From positions 515,375 to 579,374 of the forward strand of contig JADJGC010000002.1 in assembly GCA_016708315.1 (NCBI GenBank): a stretch of 64,000 bases of DNA. Reading direction: 5' to 3'. The notes under the pieces were generated by a model. The model made no database searches. It was not told where the DNA came from and saw only the letters and a list, made by a program, of their open reading frames with translations. The stretch is from a bacterium (GTDB taxonomy: Bacteria > Zixibacteria > MSB-5A5 > CAIYYT01). This document shows, one piece after another, positions 53,824-63,321 of the stretch (positions within the stretch are counted from its first letter, which is position 1; every line of letters starts with the position of its first letter). Position numbers and translations under genes: made by a program.

Positions 53824-56291
53824 AGTAGAACTGCTCCTCCGGCGATGATTGTTTGTCACTCGAAGCCATGGAAACACCGGAAGTACCGAAAATGCGCGCT
53901 TTGGTGCCGCCGGCAGCTATTTCATCTTTGACTTCCTGAATTGGCTTGTAGTAGTGCTGATGTGAGTGGTCAATGATTTGTTGCTGGTAGTTCGTTTCGG
54001 GAATTGGCAGTTTGTCTTTGGTCTTGATCTTGACGATGTCGGTACCGATACGAGCAACCGCTTCACCGATACCAAAATTGGCAATGTCGTCCGGCTCAAC
54101 CAACTTGCGCAAATCCTTGACTAAATAATGGGCGTCGTTCAAGTCAACGTTAAACACAATTGTTGATCCCGAGGTCAGAATGGCGTCGCGAGTCGCCCGG
54201 TTAAACTGCTCGAGGTATTGGTGGGCAAGCGTGAGACTCACCGCAAACTTGCGATTCTCAGCAATCAAATCCTCAAATGAGGCATTGAGAAAACGGTGTG
54301 CTTCATCGCAATAGATATGAAAAGGCTTTCGCAGTTCGATTGCCGTGTCGCTGCGGCTAAGCGCGGTGATATGGAGCAGTGAGAGAATGAAACTCCCCAA
54401 CAATTCTCGAACATCCGACCCGAGTTCGGCGAGATCGATCAGGAGAATCTTGCCGGAATCCATGATCTCGCGAAAGTTAATGCGGCTTTCCGGCTGGGAG
54501 AGCATTAACGCTACCGTGCCAGACATCAAGTAGTTTGCTCAATTTATGCTGTGGCGGTGTTAAGTCCTGGTTGCTGTATTTGGCGAAGTCGTTTTGCCAG
54601 AAATTTTGTGTTATAGCATTGTCGAGCACCTTCTGGATTTCGATAATTAAGGATTTGCTTTCCTTTGAGCCTTTCCGCAGCAAGTTGGCGACGTCAAGGA
54701 ATGAAGATCCGGGGACCATCAGCAAAGCATAGATGGCATGCCGCAGCAGGTTTTCAAGGCGATCGCCCCAGCCTTGGACAATTGACTTGATCGCTGAGAC
54801 GATGTCGTCGGCTGTACGGCTGATGTCTTGGTTGGGAACGGCTTGTAACGGATTCCAGAGCGGAACCCACGAACGATCTCCAGGGAAAAAGTAGATCACG
54901 CGGTCCCTGTGTTCCTCTGGGATAATCTGCAAAAGACGACGTACCAAGTCACCGTGAGGATCAAGCACGGCCACTCCGGCACCGGCCTGAATATCGTTGA
55001 GAACCATGTGCTCCAAGAGAGTTGACTTACCCATTCCAGGTCTGGCGATAAGATGAGTGCTGCGAGATCTAATTTCGCTCGGTATGCACACCGTTTTTTT
55101 CGTACCGGCGAATTCAGAGATGCCGACCGGCGTACCGGCGAGCAGGGTTTCTTCTTTGACTGGCAGTGTCTCCAGCATGGTCACCGATTTCCGGCGGTCC
55201 AGCATTTCCGCCGGCGGCAAATGCACTAGCCCGCAAAGCTCAGAAGAGTTCAAGAGGAATCCGTGCCTGTGACACTGGCCATTAACGAACATTGCCTGGA
55301 CGGCACCGGCGGCAATGACCATTTGGTATTCATCCTGTGTAACGGATTGTAGTGGACGCCCTCCGTGCTGGAATAGATGGGCAACTCCAGTCAACCTTTG
55401 AAGATGTTCACTGCTCGTTTCACCGGCACCAACCATTCCGATTCTTAACGCGCAAGCAAAGAACGGTTTGTCATTGTGAGCCTTGGTCTCGGAATCAAAC
55501 GCCATGCCCTTAAGTTCGCCGGAAGGCGATTGATTCGGTGATCGAGAAGGAACTGAAAAGCCAGAGAGAAGCTTGATATTGTACTCCAAGTCGAGCAACG
55601 TGTTGACATTCTGATGCCAATCGTTGTCGGCAGCCGTCGACTGAAGCAATACTTGATAGCAGCCTACGGCATCGCTCGGTACACGTTCAAGCGCAACAAA
55701 CACTGCATCCAGTGGAGAGATCTTGAATTCATCCGGCTGCGTCAGCAGGTGGGAATATGGCGGCAATGGATAGAAGTCACTGAAAAGCGCCTGACTCCAG
55801 TCTATATGGCCATACCGCTCAAATGGATTCTCGATGTCGAGAGTTATCTCGCACGCCTCGAACTGGCTTCGAAATGCCGTGTCCAGAAGCGCTGCGTCCT
55901 TGTCCGTTACCAAGAAGCCCAGCTGTATGTTGTCGCGATTTCCGACAATCTCAAATGCCACCCTGAACCGGCATCCCTTGAGCATTTTGAGAAAGAGCTC
56001 CGCTTTCACCCAGCTGAACTTGTGATCTGGCGATATCCAAGCTCTCAACCGCTGGAGTCTGACGGGCTCAGAAACTGCTGCTACAGCCTGGTACTGTTCG
56101 GCCGTTGTCGACACTGATGGGCTTCCTGCCATGCCAATTGCAAACGGTGAGAACGGCGGCTCAAGTGCGACCGGGCCGGAGAAGATGTCGGGTAAACAAC
56201 CTTTCGCTGCCTCGGCCTCGATTGCCGCTCGAGCCCTTGCGGCGATGACTTGTGATTGTGCACGGGCTATAATGGACTTTTCGATTGGCAC
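53807..56291 (-). CDS. HerA/TraD-like DNA-pumping ATPase, split by +1 frameshift
   Basis: About 827 residues after rejoining. Residues ~1-390 are a family-specific N-terminal region. Walker A is 'ARPGMGKSTLLEHM' (~420), followed by 'GVAVLDPHGDLVRRLL', and, beyond the shift, 'ILLIDLAELGSDVRELLGSF' and Walker B 'HIYCDEAHRF', then a TraD-like 'SLTLAHQYLEQF'. The frame changes +1 at CTACTTGATG (54527): '...KLSKLL' continues as 'MSGTVALMLSQPESR'. GTG 56289-56291 has GAAGG nine nt upstream. Related to conjugative coupling/HerA helicases, it would move or process DNA; no relaxase is seen nearby. Confidence 0.75.
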
Positions 56292-56296
56292 TGGTC

Positions 56297-56457
56297 TTAA
56301 CCTTCGGCAACAGGGTTCTGGGTCTTCCAATGCTTAAGGCGGATCAAAGTTACCGACTGTTTCAGATAGGTGATCTCTTTGGTAGGCGAAAGCGCTTCGG
56401 CGAGGTCCGGTGAATCGTCCTGTGGAGTCTTGACGGACGGTACTTTTGGTGGACCAT
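56297..56457 (-). CDS. Possible small protein, start unclear
   Basis: An open frame of about 50 codons with ordinary codon use, 'GPPKVPSVKTPQDDSPDLAE' to 'LIRLKHWKTQNPVAEG', ends at TAA 56297-56299, which also supplies the ribosome site of the ATPase. It lacks a canonical start: ATG 56455-56457 is in another frame and would need one extra base in GG. It is in the same frame as the preceding 188-residue gene after its TGA, so readthrough is a formal alternative. Low certainty. Confidence 0.3.
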
Positions 56458-56473
56458 CAATGTAATGGTAAAA

Positions 56474-57040
56474 TCAGATTCGCAGGGTCACATTCCGGAT
56501 CATATAGGGATGGTTCTCGAGCACTTTCTCGAATCGCATCAAAAGCGTCAGGCCATTATTCTCAAGTAACTCTGGAGGAAGATAGTCTTCAAACCGTTCC
56601 GAATACTCCCGAGCTGCATCTTCCTTTTCCTCATCATCGAGATACATGAGAAATTCTTCCACGGTCACATGTATATCTATACGTTGAAATTCGCTAGCGG
56701 CATGCTTGGCAATCCGCTTCATCAGCCCGTATAGACCGCCGTGAATTCCTGTGCGAGCTATGAGGTGCGCATGCTCTACCCCATTCTCACCGAAGTAAGA
56801 CCGCAAGAGCTTGAATACCTGGTTGCGATTCCAACTATAGTCATAGTACGGCCAGTACTCCCACACGCATGACTGAACACTCTGATGGAATAGTGTCATG
56901 AAATGCAGGAAATCCTGACAACTTTCTACGCATGCATTGGCGGAGGGAAACGTATCTAGGCCGAAGTCGGCGCGCCGCTCCGGGCCGTCGATAACTTTGA
57001 CCGGATCGAGCTTAACTAGCAAGTCTGAAAGAACCGTCAT
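56474..57040 (-). CDS. Stand-alone copy 3 of the repeated ~190-residue domain
   Basis: 188 residues, unknown function, no signal peptide or membrane helix. 'SCQDFLHFMTLFHQS' (~39-53), 'GIHGGLYGLMKRIAKHA' (~98-114) and 'SERFEDYLPPELL' (~147-159) align in order and spacing with 'IGEFTRVIGEYYNYH', 'GTNGGLRAILDIIADSL' and 'LPPE'-type positions in the neighbouring copies. Intact. 11 nt after copy 2. It is the most diverged of the three adjacent copies. Confidence 0.7.
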   Translation of the reverse strand: MTVLSDLLVKLDPVKVIDGPERRADFGLDTFPSANACVESCQDFLHFMTLFHQSVQSCVWEYWPYYDYSWNRNQVFKLLRSYFGENGVEHAHLIARTGIHGGLYGLMKRIAKHAASEFQRIDIHVTVEEFLMYLDDEEKEDAAREYSERFEDYLPPELLENNGLTLLMRFEKVLENHPYMIRNVTLRI

Positions 57041-57051
57041 CTTGCCGTCTT

Positions 57052-57633
57052 TCAGATCCTCAGAAACAACGCAGACGTTTTTCTAAGTCCATCAACATAA
57101 GCCCGGATGAGATCTTCATAGTCAGCTGCGTATCTCTCTGGGTTCGCTGTATCTAATTGCTTCAGAACATCTGGTCCACATCGTGACATGAACTGTGAGA
57201 TGATATCAACCTTGTCCTCCCAAGAGTTTGGTTTGACTTCGTCGTCAAGAACCTTGCGCATATGTCTTGCGATAGACTCCGCCTTCAAGCTGTCGGCGAT
57301 GATGTCAAGTATGGCGCGCAGTCCGCCATTTGTCCCGAAACGGGCATCGTTGAATGCGCCAACAAATCCTCCACGTTGCTGTCGATACTCGCGATCAAGA
57401 ATGTCCTTAGCTCTTCCCTCTGACTCGGAAGCTGTTAGGTAGCCACCATGGGAGATACAGGTGACAAAATGATAATTGTAATATTCTCCGATCACTCGTG
57501 TGAATTCACCGATGTCGACAATGGCGAAGAGTGGTGGAGCGTATTTCATTCTGGCTTGATCATGCGGGATGGCGATCAGCCTAGCGATGTATCTTTCGTC
57601 AAGTTGTTCGAGTATAGATGAAAGATATCCCAT
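57052..57633 (-). CDS. Stand-alone copy 2 of the repeated ~190-residue domain
   Basis: 193 residues, unknown function, mostly helical. Full-length alignment with the C-terminus of the Lon-like protein: 'RYIARLIAIPHDQARMKYA' against 'ESIARNLLLPIDTARAGYV', 'GEFTRVIGEYYNYH' against 'EEFLECITAFYAHL', 'GTNGGLRAILD' against 'GTRGGLRLIYD', and the shared 'PERYAADYE'. GAGGATC ribosome site before ATG. Intact. It follows the Lon-like gene by 19 nt. Confidence 0.75.
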   Translation of the reverse strand: MGYLSSILEQLDERYIARLIAIPHDQARMKYAPPLFAIVDIGEFTRVIGEYYNYHFVTCISHGGYLTASESEGRAKDILDREYRQQRGGFVGAFNDARFGTNGGLRAILDIIADSLKAESIARHMRKVLDDEVKPNSWEDKVDIISQFMSRCGPDVLKQLDTANPERYAADYEDLIRAYVDGLRKTSALFLRI

Positions 57634-57652
57634 AATTGATCCTCAAATACTA

Positions 57653-59319
57653 CTACATCAATCTAATGATCGCGATAAGCCGGTCAAGTGATTGTGAGTA
57701 GGTTTCGATAATTGGCTCATAATCGGCTGCGTATCGTTCCGGCGGCTGGTTGTGAATCTCTGGTGGGAGTGTTGGTCCCAGTTGTTCTATAAGCGACTTA
57801 ATCAGGTTGGTTTTGGTTGTGAAGTCCAATGGATCAATGGCGGTTTTCAGAACCATTCTGACGTATTTTCGGCGCTCTTCCTCTTTGAGGTGGCGGGTCA
57901 TTTCATCATAGATTAATCGAAGTCCGCCGCGAGTGCCATCGACAGCCTCTACGTAAGCTCCTTTTTCTTCGCCGGAGTTTGAAAAAGCGCGTCGAAGTAG
58001 TTCCAATGCGTCTGGTCCGACTCGGTTATAATCCTCAAGCCCTGGCAGGAGTCCGCGGTGGCGAAGTAGATGCGCATAAAATGCCGTTATGCATTCTAAG
58101 AACTCCTCAAAATCTCAACCGTCACGCGGTCAGAAACGTAGCCGGCGCGGGCGGTGTCAATCGGCAGAAGCAGATTCCGGGCGATACTCTCTGCCGAAAG
58201 CTCATCGATCAAGTGCTTGAGCAAAGCGGTTGTTACTGTCCCCGCAATCTTTGAAGGCGCCTCTGGCTCAACTCCTGGCGATGGTCGTCCAGTGTCCCCA
58301 AAAGAAGCCCGATAAAGCGACCTCACGTCCGGGTAATCCGATTCAGCGGCTAACTGCGACAGGCTGAGGCAATCCTTCATCTCGACCAATGGCCATATCC
58401 CCGGCTTCCTTTTTGTATAGGGTGGCATTGAAGCGATCAGTTGCGAAAGTCGGTCGCCAAAGCCGGAAGGGTATGCCCGTATGCCTGCGAAGTACTCCAC
58501 GAAGACATGAAACAGCTCTCTTGCCTTCTTAAAGTCACTCTTTAACAAGCTCCCTTCTTCCGCCGTCCAGAAGCGAAGATCATTTCCCTGAACGAGATGC
58601 ATGGTTGCTTTCTCAACGGGACTGCCGAAGGTAGGATTGCCGCTTTCGCCTTCAAAATAGCCCGACCTCAGCGAAGCTAATGAGAGCTCTTCCTCACTTG
58701 CTACCAGCGGCAACAGCTCAGAAATGTCACGAACCGCAATGATGTCCAGCCGATCCTGATATTCGATTACTGCCCTTCTGACTTTGTCGGTTTCGCCAGG
58801 TGATAACTGCTTGGCGGATGCGTCCGCATCGACGCCGGCGAAAATGAATCGCTTTATTGAAGGATCGGTAGAGGCGGCATTGAGCTTTTCCGGAATTCCT
58901 TTTACCGGTAGGAAATGCCCGTCGACTGTCGCAACTTGACCGGTGAAAACAGTGTCTTCTGGAATCGGGAAATTCAGGGTCACTGAAAGCGCAGCCATCA
59001 GGAATGCAAGGTCAAGTGAATGGCCCGAAACTGTAAAGTCGAGTCCGTGCAGGGCCGCTGCGCTAATTCCCTTCACGCTCATTTCATAGTCACTAGGATT
59101 GATTCCGAGAGGCTGACACACTCGGTCAATGACTGGAATGATGATGTCTCGTATGTGGTCGACCGAAGCTTGATCGACTTGCACCGCGCCGATAACGGCA
59201 ATTCGTTGGCCCGAGCTGTCTTTTCTTTGGCGAACGTGTATGCTGGTGATGGCGCTGTGCCCCGGGGGAATCACCAAACCAAACTTGGCTTGGCCAACTA
59301 CTGCGGATTCCGAGTTCAT
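57653..59319 (-). CDS. Lon-like (S16) protease fused to copy 1 of the repeated domain, split by -1 frameshift
   Basis: Residues ~1-240 are a Lon-type peptidase domain without AAA+ module: 'ISAAALHGLDFTVSGHSLDLAFLMAALS' region (Ser of GHS at the expected nucleophile position) and 'GHFLPVKGIPEKLNAAS' (Lys of PEK as second catalytic residue). A linker follows, then the ~190-residue domain from about residue 370. The first frame stops at 58096; a -1 shift in a T4 run (58109-58112) continues 'VTVEI' as 'FEEFLECITAFYAHL' down to 57653, giving 555 residues. Copy 2 aligns across the junction, which supports one gene. ATGA overlap with the upstream gene. Confidence 0.7.
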
Positions 59320-59939
59320 GTCGCTTCCGAATCCCGGTTTGTTGGGCGATGGCTGATTCGCATGTTGCCGAATTCAATTCCGGGAAAGACTTCAACAAGC
59401 AAGCAGCCGCCAAGCAAAGACTCCGTAAGAGAGGCTTTCGCTTGTGCAAGATCGGTCATTGCTGCTGCGGGGTATTTGGCTTGCGGAAAGGCTATGGCCC
59501 ACTGCAATTCATTCGCCGAGAGTTGCTTGGACCAAAGCAGGCGGCCATTGGAAAGAGTGATTCGATATTCACCTGGAAAGATCTTGCCAATTGTGAGTGG
59601 CTCTGCGCCGATCTGGCAGGTGAGACTGCCGATCATGTTGCCATCTTTGGTAATGTTAATTGTTAGCGGTTCCGACTTGGCTAATTCGGCAATCTCGCCT
59701 CGCAAAGTATCAAGATGGCCTTTGATTTCATCCAGGGCGCCAGAGTCCATCTCCAGCGCTTCTTCAACAACTTTCATGAACAACTGGAAGTTAACAAAGC
59801 CCTCGCTGTATTCCGGCGTGTCTCCCAATTGGCGTATGGTCGCGAATGCCTCCAATAGTGCCGTCCTTGGCTCATGCGCTTGTAGGGCTTGTTGGAGAAG
59901 CCTGAGGAAATAGAGGTTCTGGTTGGGATTCTCAGCCAT
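59316..59939 (-). CDS. Hypothetical protein of the Lon-like cassette
   Basis: 207 residues, not recognised. Residues ~1-80 are helical (LLQQALQAHEPRTALLEAF; a coiled-coil-like stretch 'ALDEIKGHLDTLRGEIAEL'), and ~90-200 look like a beta-domain ('TINITKDGNMIGSLTCQIG', 'GKIFPGEYRITLSNGRLLW'). No signal peptide. It starts in a TGATG overlap with the 376-residue gene and ends in an ATGA overlap with the Lon-like gene, so the three are translated together. It may be an adaptor or regulator of the protease; that is a guess from position. Confidence 0.65.
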   Translation of the reverse strand: MAENPNQNLYFLRLLQQALQAHEPRTALLEAFATIRQLGDTPEYSEGFVNFQLFMKVVEEALEMDSGALDEIKGHLDTLRGEIAELAKSEPLTINITKDGNMIGSLTCQIGAEPLTIGKIFPGEYRITLSNGRLLWSKQLSANELQWAIAFPQAKYPAAAMTDLAQAKASLTESLLGGCLLVEVFPGIEFGNMRISHRPTNRDSEAT

Positions 59940-61069
59940 CAGCTTTCCTTCTCCGTATCTGAATTCAACATCCGGTCGATGACGGAAGAGACATTGGCCT
60001 CCTGAGCGGCTTCCAGGAAGACTGTGTCAGATACTATTGCCTTGGCCGTGTTTCGCCATAGATCCGGAATGGCGTCTCCTTCTTCCCCTGTCTGCTTCTG
60101 CCGCCATTGACTGCCGGCGAATCGGCTGAATGTCGATTTGCTCAATCCAAAGTCCTTCGCGATGGCGCTATCCTCAAACGTTTCATCCGCCAAATCGCCA
60201 AAAATGCGTAGTATCAGCTGTTCAAGCGTCTTCTTGCCCAAGCTCCTAATGGCGGGCCGCAGCTTATCAATATGGTTAGCCTTCTCCATTGCGACGACTC
60301 GTGCAAGTAGAGATGGCACATCCTCCGTTGATCTGCTGTGATCTACCACGGCCGCCAACTGGTCAGCCAATTCGTCCACAGGGACCAGGCGGTAGAGATA
60401 GAAGTGAGCGTCGATTGTCGCCTGAACCCGATCTCGCAACTCGTTTAAGTCTTCATCCGGCCCAGCGGGCTGATCGTTAAGCCACTCACGGAAGATGTTC
60501 GTTGGAATTTCTACCGGATACCACAAGGTAACTGCCTTACCGCGGACTCTCCAAGCGTAGCGGCTGGAGAATGGTCTTTGGCGCCGCAGCGCTTCCAGCC
60601 GCGAGAGATAGAAATGGTGCACCACGAAGCCCTGTAGAATCGTGCCCACGGCTTGCTCTTCATCCAGAGCGCTGGCCAGTGGATTCTCCTTACGCCATTG
60701 TACCATTCGATCCAGAACTACCCTGTAGTAATTGCGGCAGTCTGTCTGTCTCTGTTTCAGCTTTTCGGTATTTTCGTATTGAATACCAGAATCACGTTTC
60801 GTCAAAGGGAGGTCATTGAACTTGGAAAGAGTCAAGTCATATGCGTTATCGGAGATTTCGGTTATCGTCCTTTTGGAACCTTGTCGCCGTAGTTCACGTT
60901 CACGAAGTTGCCAAAGAAACTCAGTGAGCCGTAGTCGCTTTCCGTCGTAATAAAATGTCTTTCTTGCTGAAACTAATTCAACAAGTGCATCCCGACTCGA
61001 AGTGAAGACGATCTGGCGGATAAGTTCTAGTGTTGATCTTGATCTGTACTCAAAGCGCCTATCGTCCAT
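59939..61069 (-). CDS. Hypothetical protein with C-terminal HTH, first gene of the Lon-like cassette
   Basis: 376 residues, not recognised. The N-terminal ~330 residues are helical and charged ('RLTEFLWQLRERELRRQ', 'CRNYYRVVLDRMVQWRKENP'). Near residue 310-335 'EDSAIAKDFGLSKSTFSRFA' reads as a helix-turn-helix, like sigma region 4 or a MarR/TetR-type recognition unit. It could be a sigma-like or transcription factor controlling the cassette. GGAG lies ten nt before ATG. A 190-bp stretch without coding separates it from the next small ORF. Confidence 0.6.
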   Translation of the reverse strand: MDDRRFEYRSRSTLELIRQIVFTSSRDALVELVSARKTFYYDGKRLRLTEFLWQLRERELRRQGSKRTITEISDNAYDLTLSKFNDLPLTKRDSGIQYENTEKLKQRQTDCRNYYRVVLDRMVQWRKENPLASALDEEQAVGTILQGFVVHHFYLSRLEALRRQRPFSSRYAWRVRGKAVTLWYPVEIPTNIFREWLNDQPAGPDEDLNELRDRVQATIDAHFYLYRLVPVDELADQLAAVVDHSRSTEDVPSLLARVVAMEKANHIDKLRPAIRSLGKKTLEQLILRIFGDLADETFEDSAIAKDFGLSKSTFSRFAGSQWRQKQTGEEGDAIPDLWRNTAKAIVSDTVFLEAAQEANVSSVIDRMLNSDTEKES

Positions 61070-61260
61070 ACCAGCGATTCTCCGGCGTTACTGACTATAC
61101 CAAGCCCGTTGACAATCTGAACCAAATTACCTCACTTGTCAAGAGCCACGAAATGTGGCTGCTACCATTTCCTGCAACAGATCCCGGCGGTTGATCATTG
61201 AGGTGGATATTCACCTGAATCCACTTTTTCAACAAGTCATGAAGGTTGAATATCGCTAAA

Positions 61261-61493
61261 CTACTCGATCCACTTCTGCCAAGCTACTCGTGTAATCTCC
61301 GACGATTGTGCTGCTTCAGCAATAGCCGCGATTTCGCTCTCGATGGCCTTACTGAGTTCTGGGTCGGCTGGCGTGGTGATTTCGTAGTATTCGAGTATCT
61401 CGTCGAGTTCGTCGTGGGTGTCGAATGGGAATTCTGGGTCTTGTTTGATGTACTCGATTAGTTGGTGGATTCTTATTTTTTGTTCGGTTTCAA
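61261..61493 (-). CDS. Small acidic hypothetical protein, start ambiguous
   Basis: An open frame ending at TAG 61261-61263 encodes about 75 acidic residues with clear coding character ('IRIHQLIEYIKQDPEFPFDT', 'ITRVAWQKWIE'). There is no ATG in frame. GGGAGG at 61506-61511 could serve an ATT at 61492-61494, or a TTG at 61491-61493 followed by a -1 shift in the A6 run (giving KPNKKIRIHQL). Function unknown; size and acidity resemble antitoxins or antirepressors, without sequence support. Confidence 0.4.
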
Positions 61494-61528
61494 TTTTGGT
61501 TTGTTCCTCCCAGAGCTTCTTTCTTTAG

Positions 61529-61585
61529 GGCTCCGTGTTTGTTTTCGTTTTTGCTGATGCTGGAACGAAAACAAACCGCGGAGCC
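61529..61585. repeat. Long intergenic hairpin
   Basis: Arms 61529-61549 (GGCTCCGTG then TTTGTTTTCGTT) and 61564-61585 (AACGAAAACAAA then CCGCGGAGCC) pair over about 21 bp with one G-T pair and one bulge; loop 14 nt. There is no T tract after either arm, so it is not a classical intrinsic terminator. It lies between the endonuclease-like gene and the small acidic ORF, in the leader of the latter. A 14-bp palindrome GCTAAAGCTTTAGC sits at 61693-61706. Confidence 0.7.
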
Positions 61586-61749
61586 GAGGAAGAGATTGCT
61601 GTTTCTGGTTCGGATGGATTGTTCGAGAAGGGGCGGTACCCCATTCTGGGGGAAAGCTTTACTGAACAGTTTGCGATGGAGCGAATCTGTTAGCTAAAGC
61701 TTTAGCCCCTTCGAGAGAATAGTTTTGGCTGGCACGCGGCGGTAGCTGC

Positions 61750-62119
61750 TTATCGTTTGGCGATAGCGCCGGAAATTTCGTACAGGTGGTTGTCGATCGC
61801 CTTCACGATGAGTCTGGTAGTCTTTGGCCATGTCTGTTGGCCGCAGTCCGATGAAGTTGTAGTTGTTAGCCGTGTAGACTCGTTGTTTTCTTTGTGCCAT
61901 TTCGTTGTAGGTTTGGTTTCCGTTTATCCCCAGGTATTCGATTACTGTGTGGTATTCTGGCAAATAGAAGTCAGGGTGCCAGATGTATCGCTTCTGTCCT
62001 TCCTTTAAGTAGATGTCTGGTTCGTATTGGAATGGCATCTTGAGTTGATCGAGTAAGTTGGCTATTTGGCGTTCTCCTTGGCTTCGGTATTGCCGGTTGA
62101 GTTTGGTTTCCAGTGTCAT
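61750..62119 (-). CDS. PD-(D/E)XK-like endonuclease (DUF559/Vsr-like), split by +1 frameshift
   Basis: About 122 residues after rejoining. 'SQGERQIANLLDQL' (catalytic Glu helix), 'IWHPDFYLPEYHTVIEYLG' (D...E-x-L in place of ExK/QxK), then 'YTANNYNFIGLRPTDM' typical of DUF559/Vsr-like nucleases. After 'KDYQT' (ACT 61811-61813) a +1 shift restores 'IVKAIDNHLYEISGAIAKR' and a stop at 61750; the unshifted frame runs to 61694 with Arg-rich non-family residues. The start overlaps the corrected membrane-protein stop by ATGA. It may process element DNA or act in defence. Confidence 0.65.
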
Positions 62120-63170
62120 GTTGTGAGTTTCTTCATGATTTCGACTTCGCCTCGAGTGAGTCGTAGCAACTGCTTTTGGAGGTTTTTGAGTTTGTCGAGC
62201 ATGTTTTGTGATTCGTCTTGCAGCCGTTGTGCTTGGGCAAGGTAGGTAGGTTTGCTTGCTTGGCGTTGTTATGTCCGAGTTCGTTTAGCGCCAAGTTCAA
62301 GTTTCTTTGGAATTCTTGGTGGAATTGCTCTATGCGCTTTTCGATGAGTTGTATGGCTTTGTTGGCCACGATACTTTCGCGTTCTACTTGAATTGCTTCC
62401 TTTAGTAGTCGTTGGTTTTCTGGTGTGAGTTGGTTGTAGGTTTGTGATAGTTGGGTGAAGCCTTTGATGTCCCATTGTTCGAGTTTCTGATTGATAAGTT
62501 TGAGCTGGTTCATTGAGCGGCTTAGTTCAGAGTCTTGTCGTTGGAGATCTCGAAAGACATCTCTGATGGCTGGTTTGGTTTCTGGCGTGATTCCCTTGGT
62601 TTTCAGGATGTCGATGATGGCTTTGATGTCTCTCCCCATAAGCTTTTCGGACTTTGCTGCTTGCTTTTCTTCCTTGGCGGATTGCTCAGCCAGGCCTTCC
62701 TTTTGAGTGAATTGTCCGGTGTCGGGCTTTGAAACGGCTCTTGGCGTTGCTTTGTCAGAAAGGTCGATCTCGGATAACACGTCTCTGCCAGTTGGGAGCT
62801 GGCTTTTGGCTTTCATAGCGAGCATGACAATCAGTACTGGTATGGTTATGAGAATTGCAGCATCGACCCAGGCAGCGAATTGGTTGCTCTGCGCCCAAGC
62901 GTACAGTTCTGGAAATGTGGCCCTAGTGAGAAAGTATGTAATGATAAATGCGGCGAGTCCCGAGGTGGCGGTGTTTCCTCCAATGTGCTTGATGAAGATG
63001 AAAACTGTTAACGCGACGAGGCTGAGTAGGATCACTGCCGCAAGTGGTGCCAGGTTTCCGAGTCTGAATCCGGTAGTGTAGGAAAAAACCGTCATGGCGA
63101 TGCTGAGGATCATGGCTATCCCAACGCTGATGGACTTGCCTTCCCTTCCCGGAAACTTCTTGGTAAGCAC
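62116..63170 (-). CDS. Membrane protein with cytoplasmic coiled coil, frame broken at a CCTA repeat
   Basis: Residues ~15-125 hold four membrane helices ('SISVGIAMILSIAMTVFSY', 'AAVILLSLVALTVFIFI', 'GLAAFIITYFLTRATFP', 'AAILITIPVLIVMLAM'), followed by a long charged coiled coil (~150-340). The frame is disturbed at ACCTACCTACCTT (62241-62253 region): only a -1 (or one more CCTA unit) continues into 'AQAQRLQDESQNMLDKLKNL' and 'EIMKKLTT', ending at 62116 in an ATGA overlap with the nuclease gene. The unshifted frame ends at 62133 in Lys/Asn/Ser-rich junk. Function unknown. Confidence 0.6.
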
Positions 63171-63321
63171 GAATCGAGAAAGCCCTGTAAAGATGACCAG
63201 GTAGATGACGAAGTCGATAAACGTGCTGTATTGTTGATAGGTCGATGCGATGTCTAAGTCTCGGAATGGTTGAAGTATGGTTTCGAGCGGGTTTGCGATG
63301 GGTTGTTCACCTCGGAGTTTT

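Noticed and set aside
58083..58108. ATG at 58094 with an ideal GAGGAG site, as start of a separate 140-residue gene
   Set aside because: The ATG frame closes after about 19 codons, and the homologous residues (FEEFLECITAFY) extend upstream of it in the coding frame. Copy 2 of the domain aligns straight across the Lon-like stop, so one fused gene with a -1 shift explains more.
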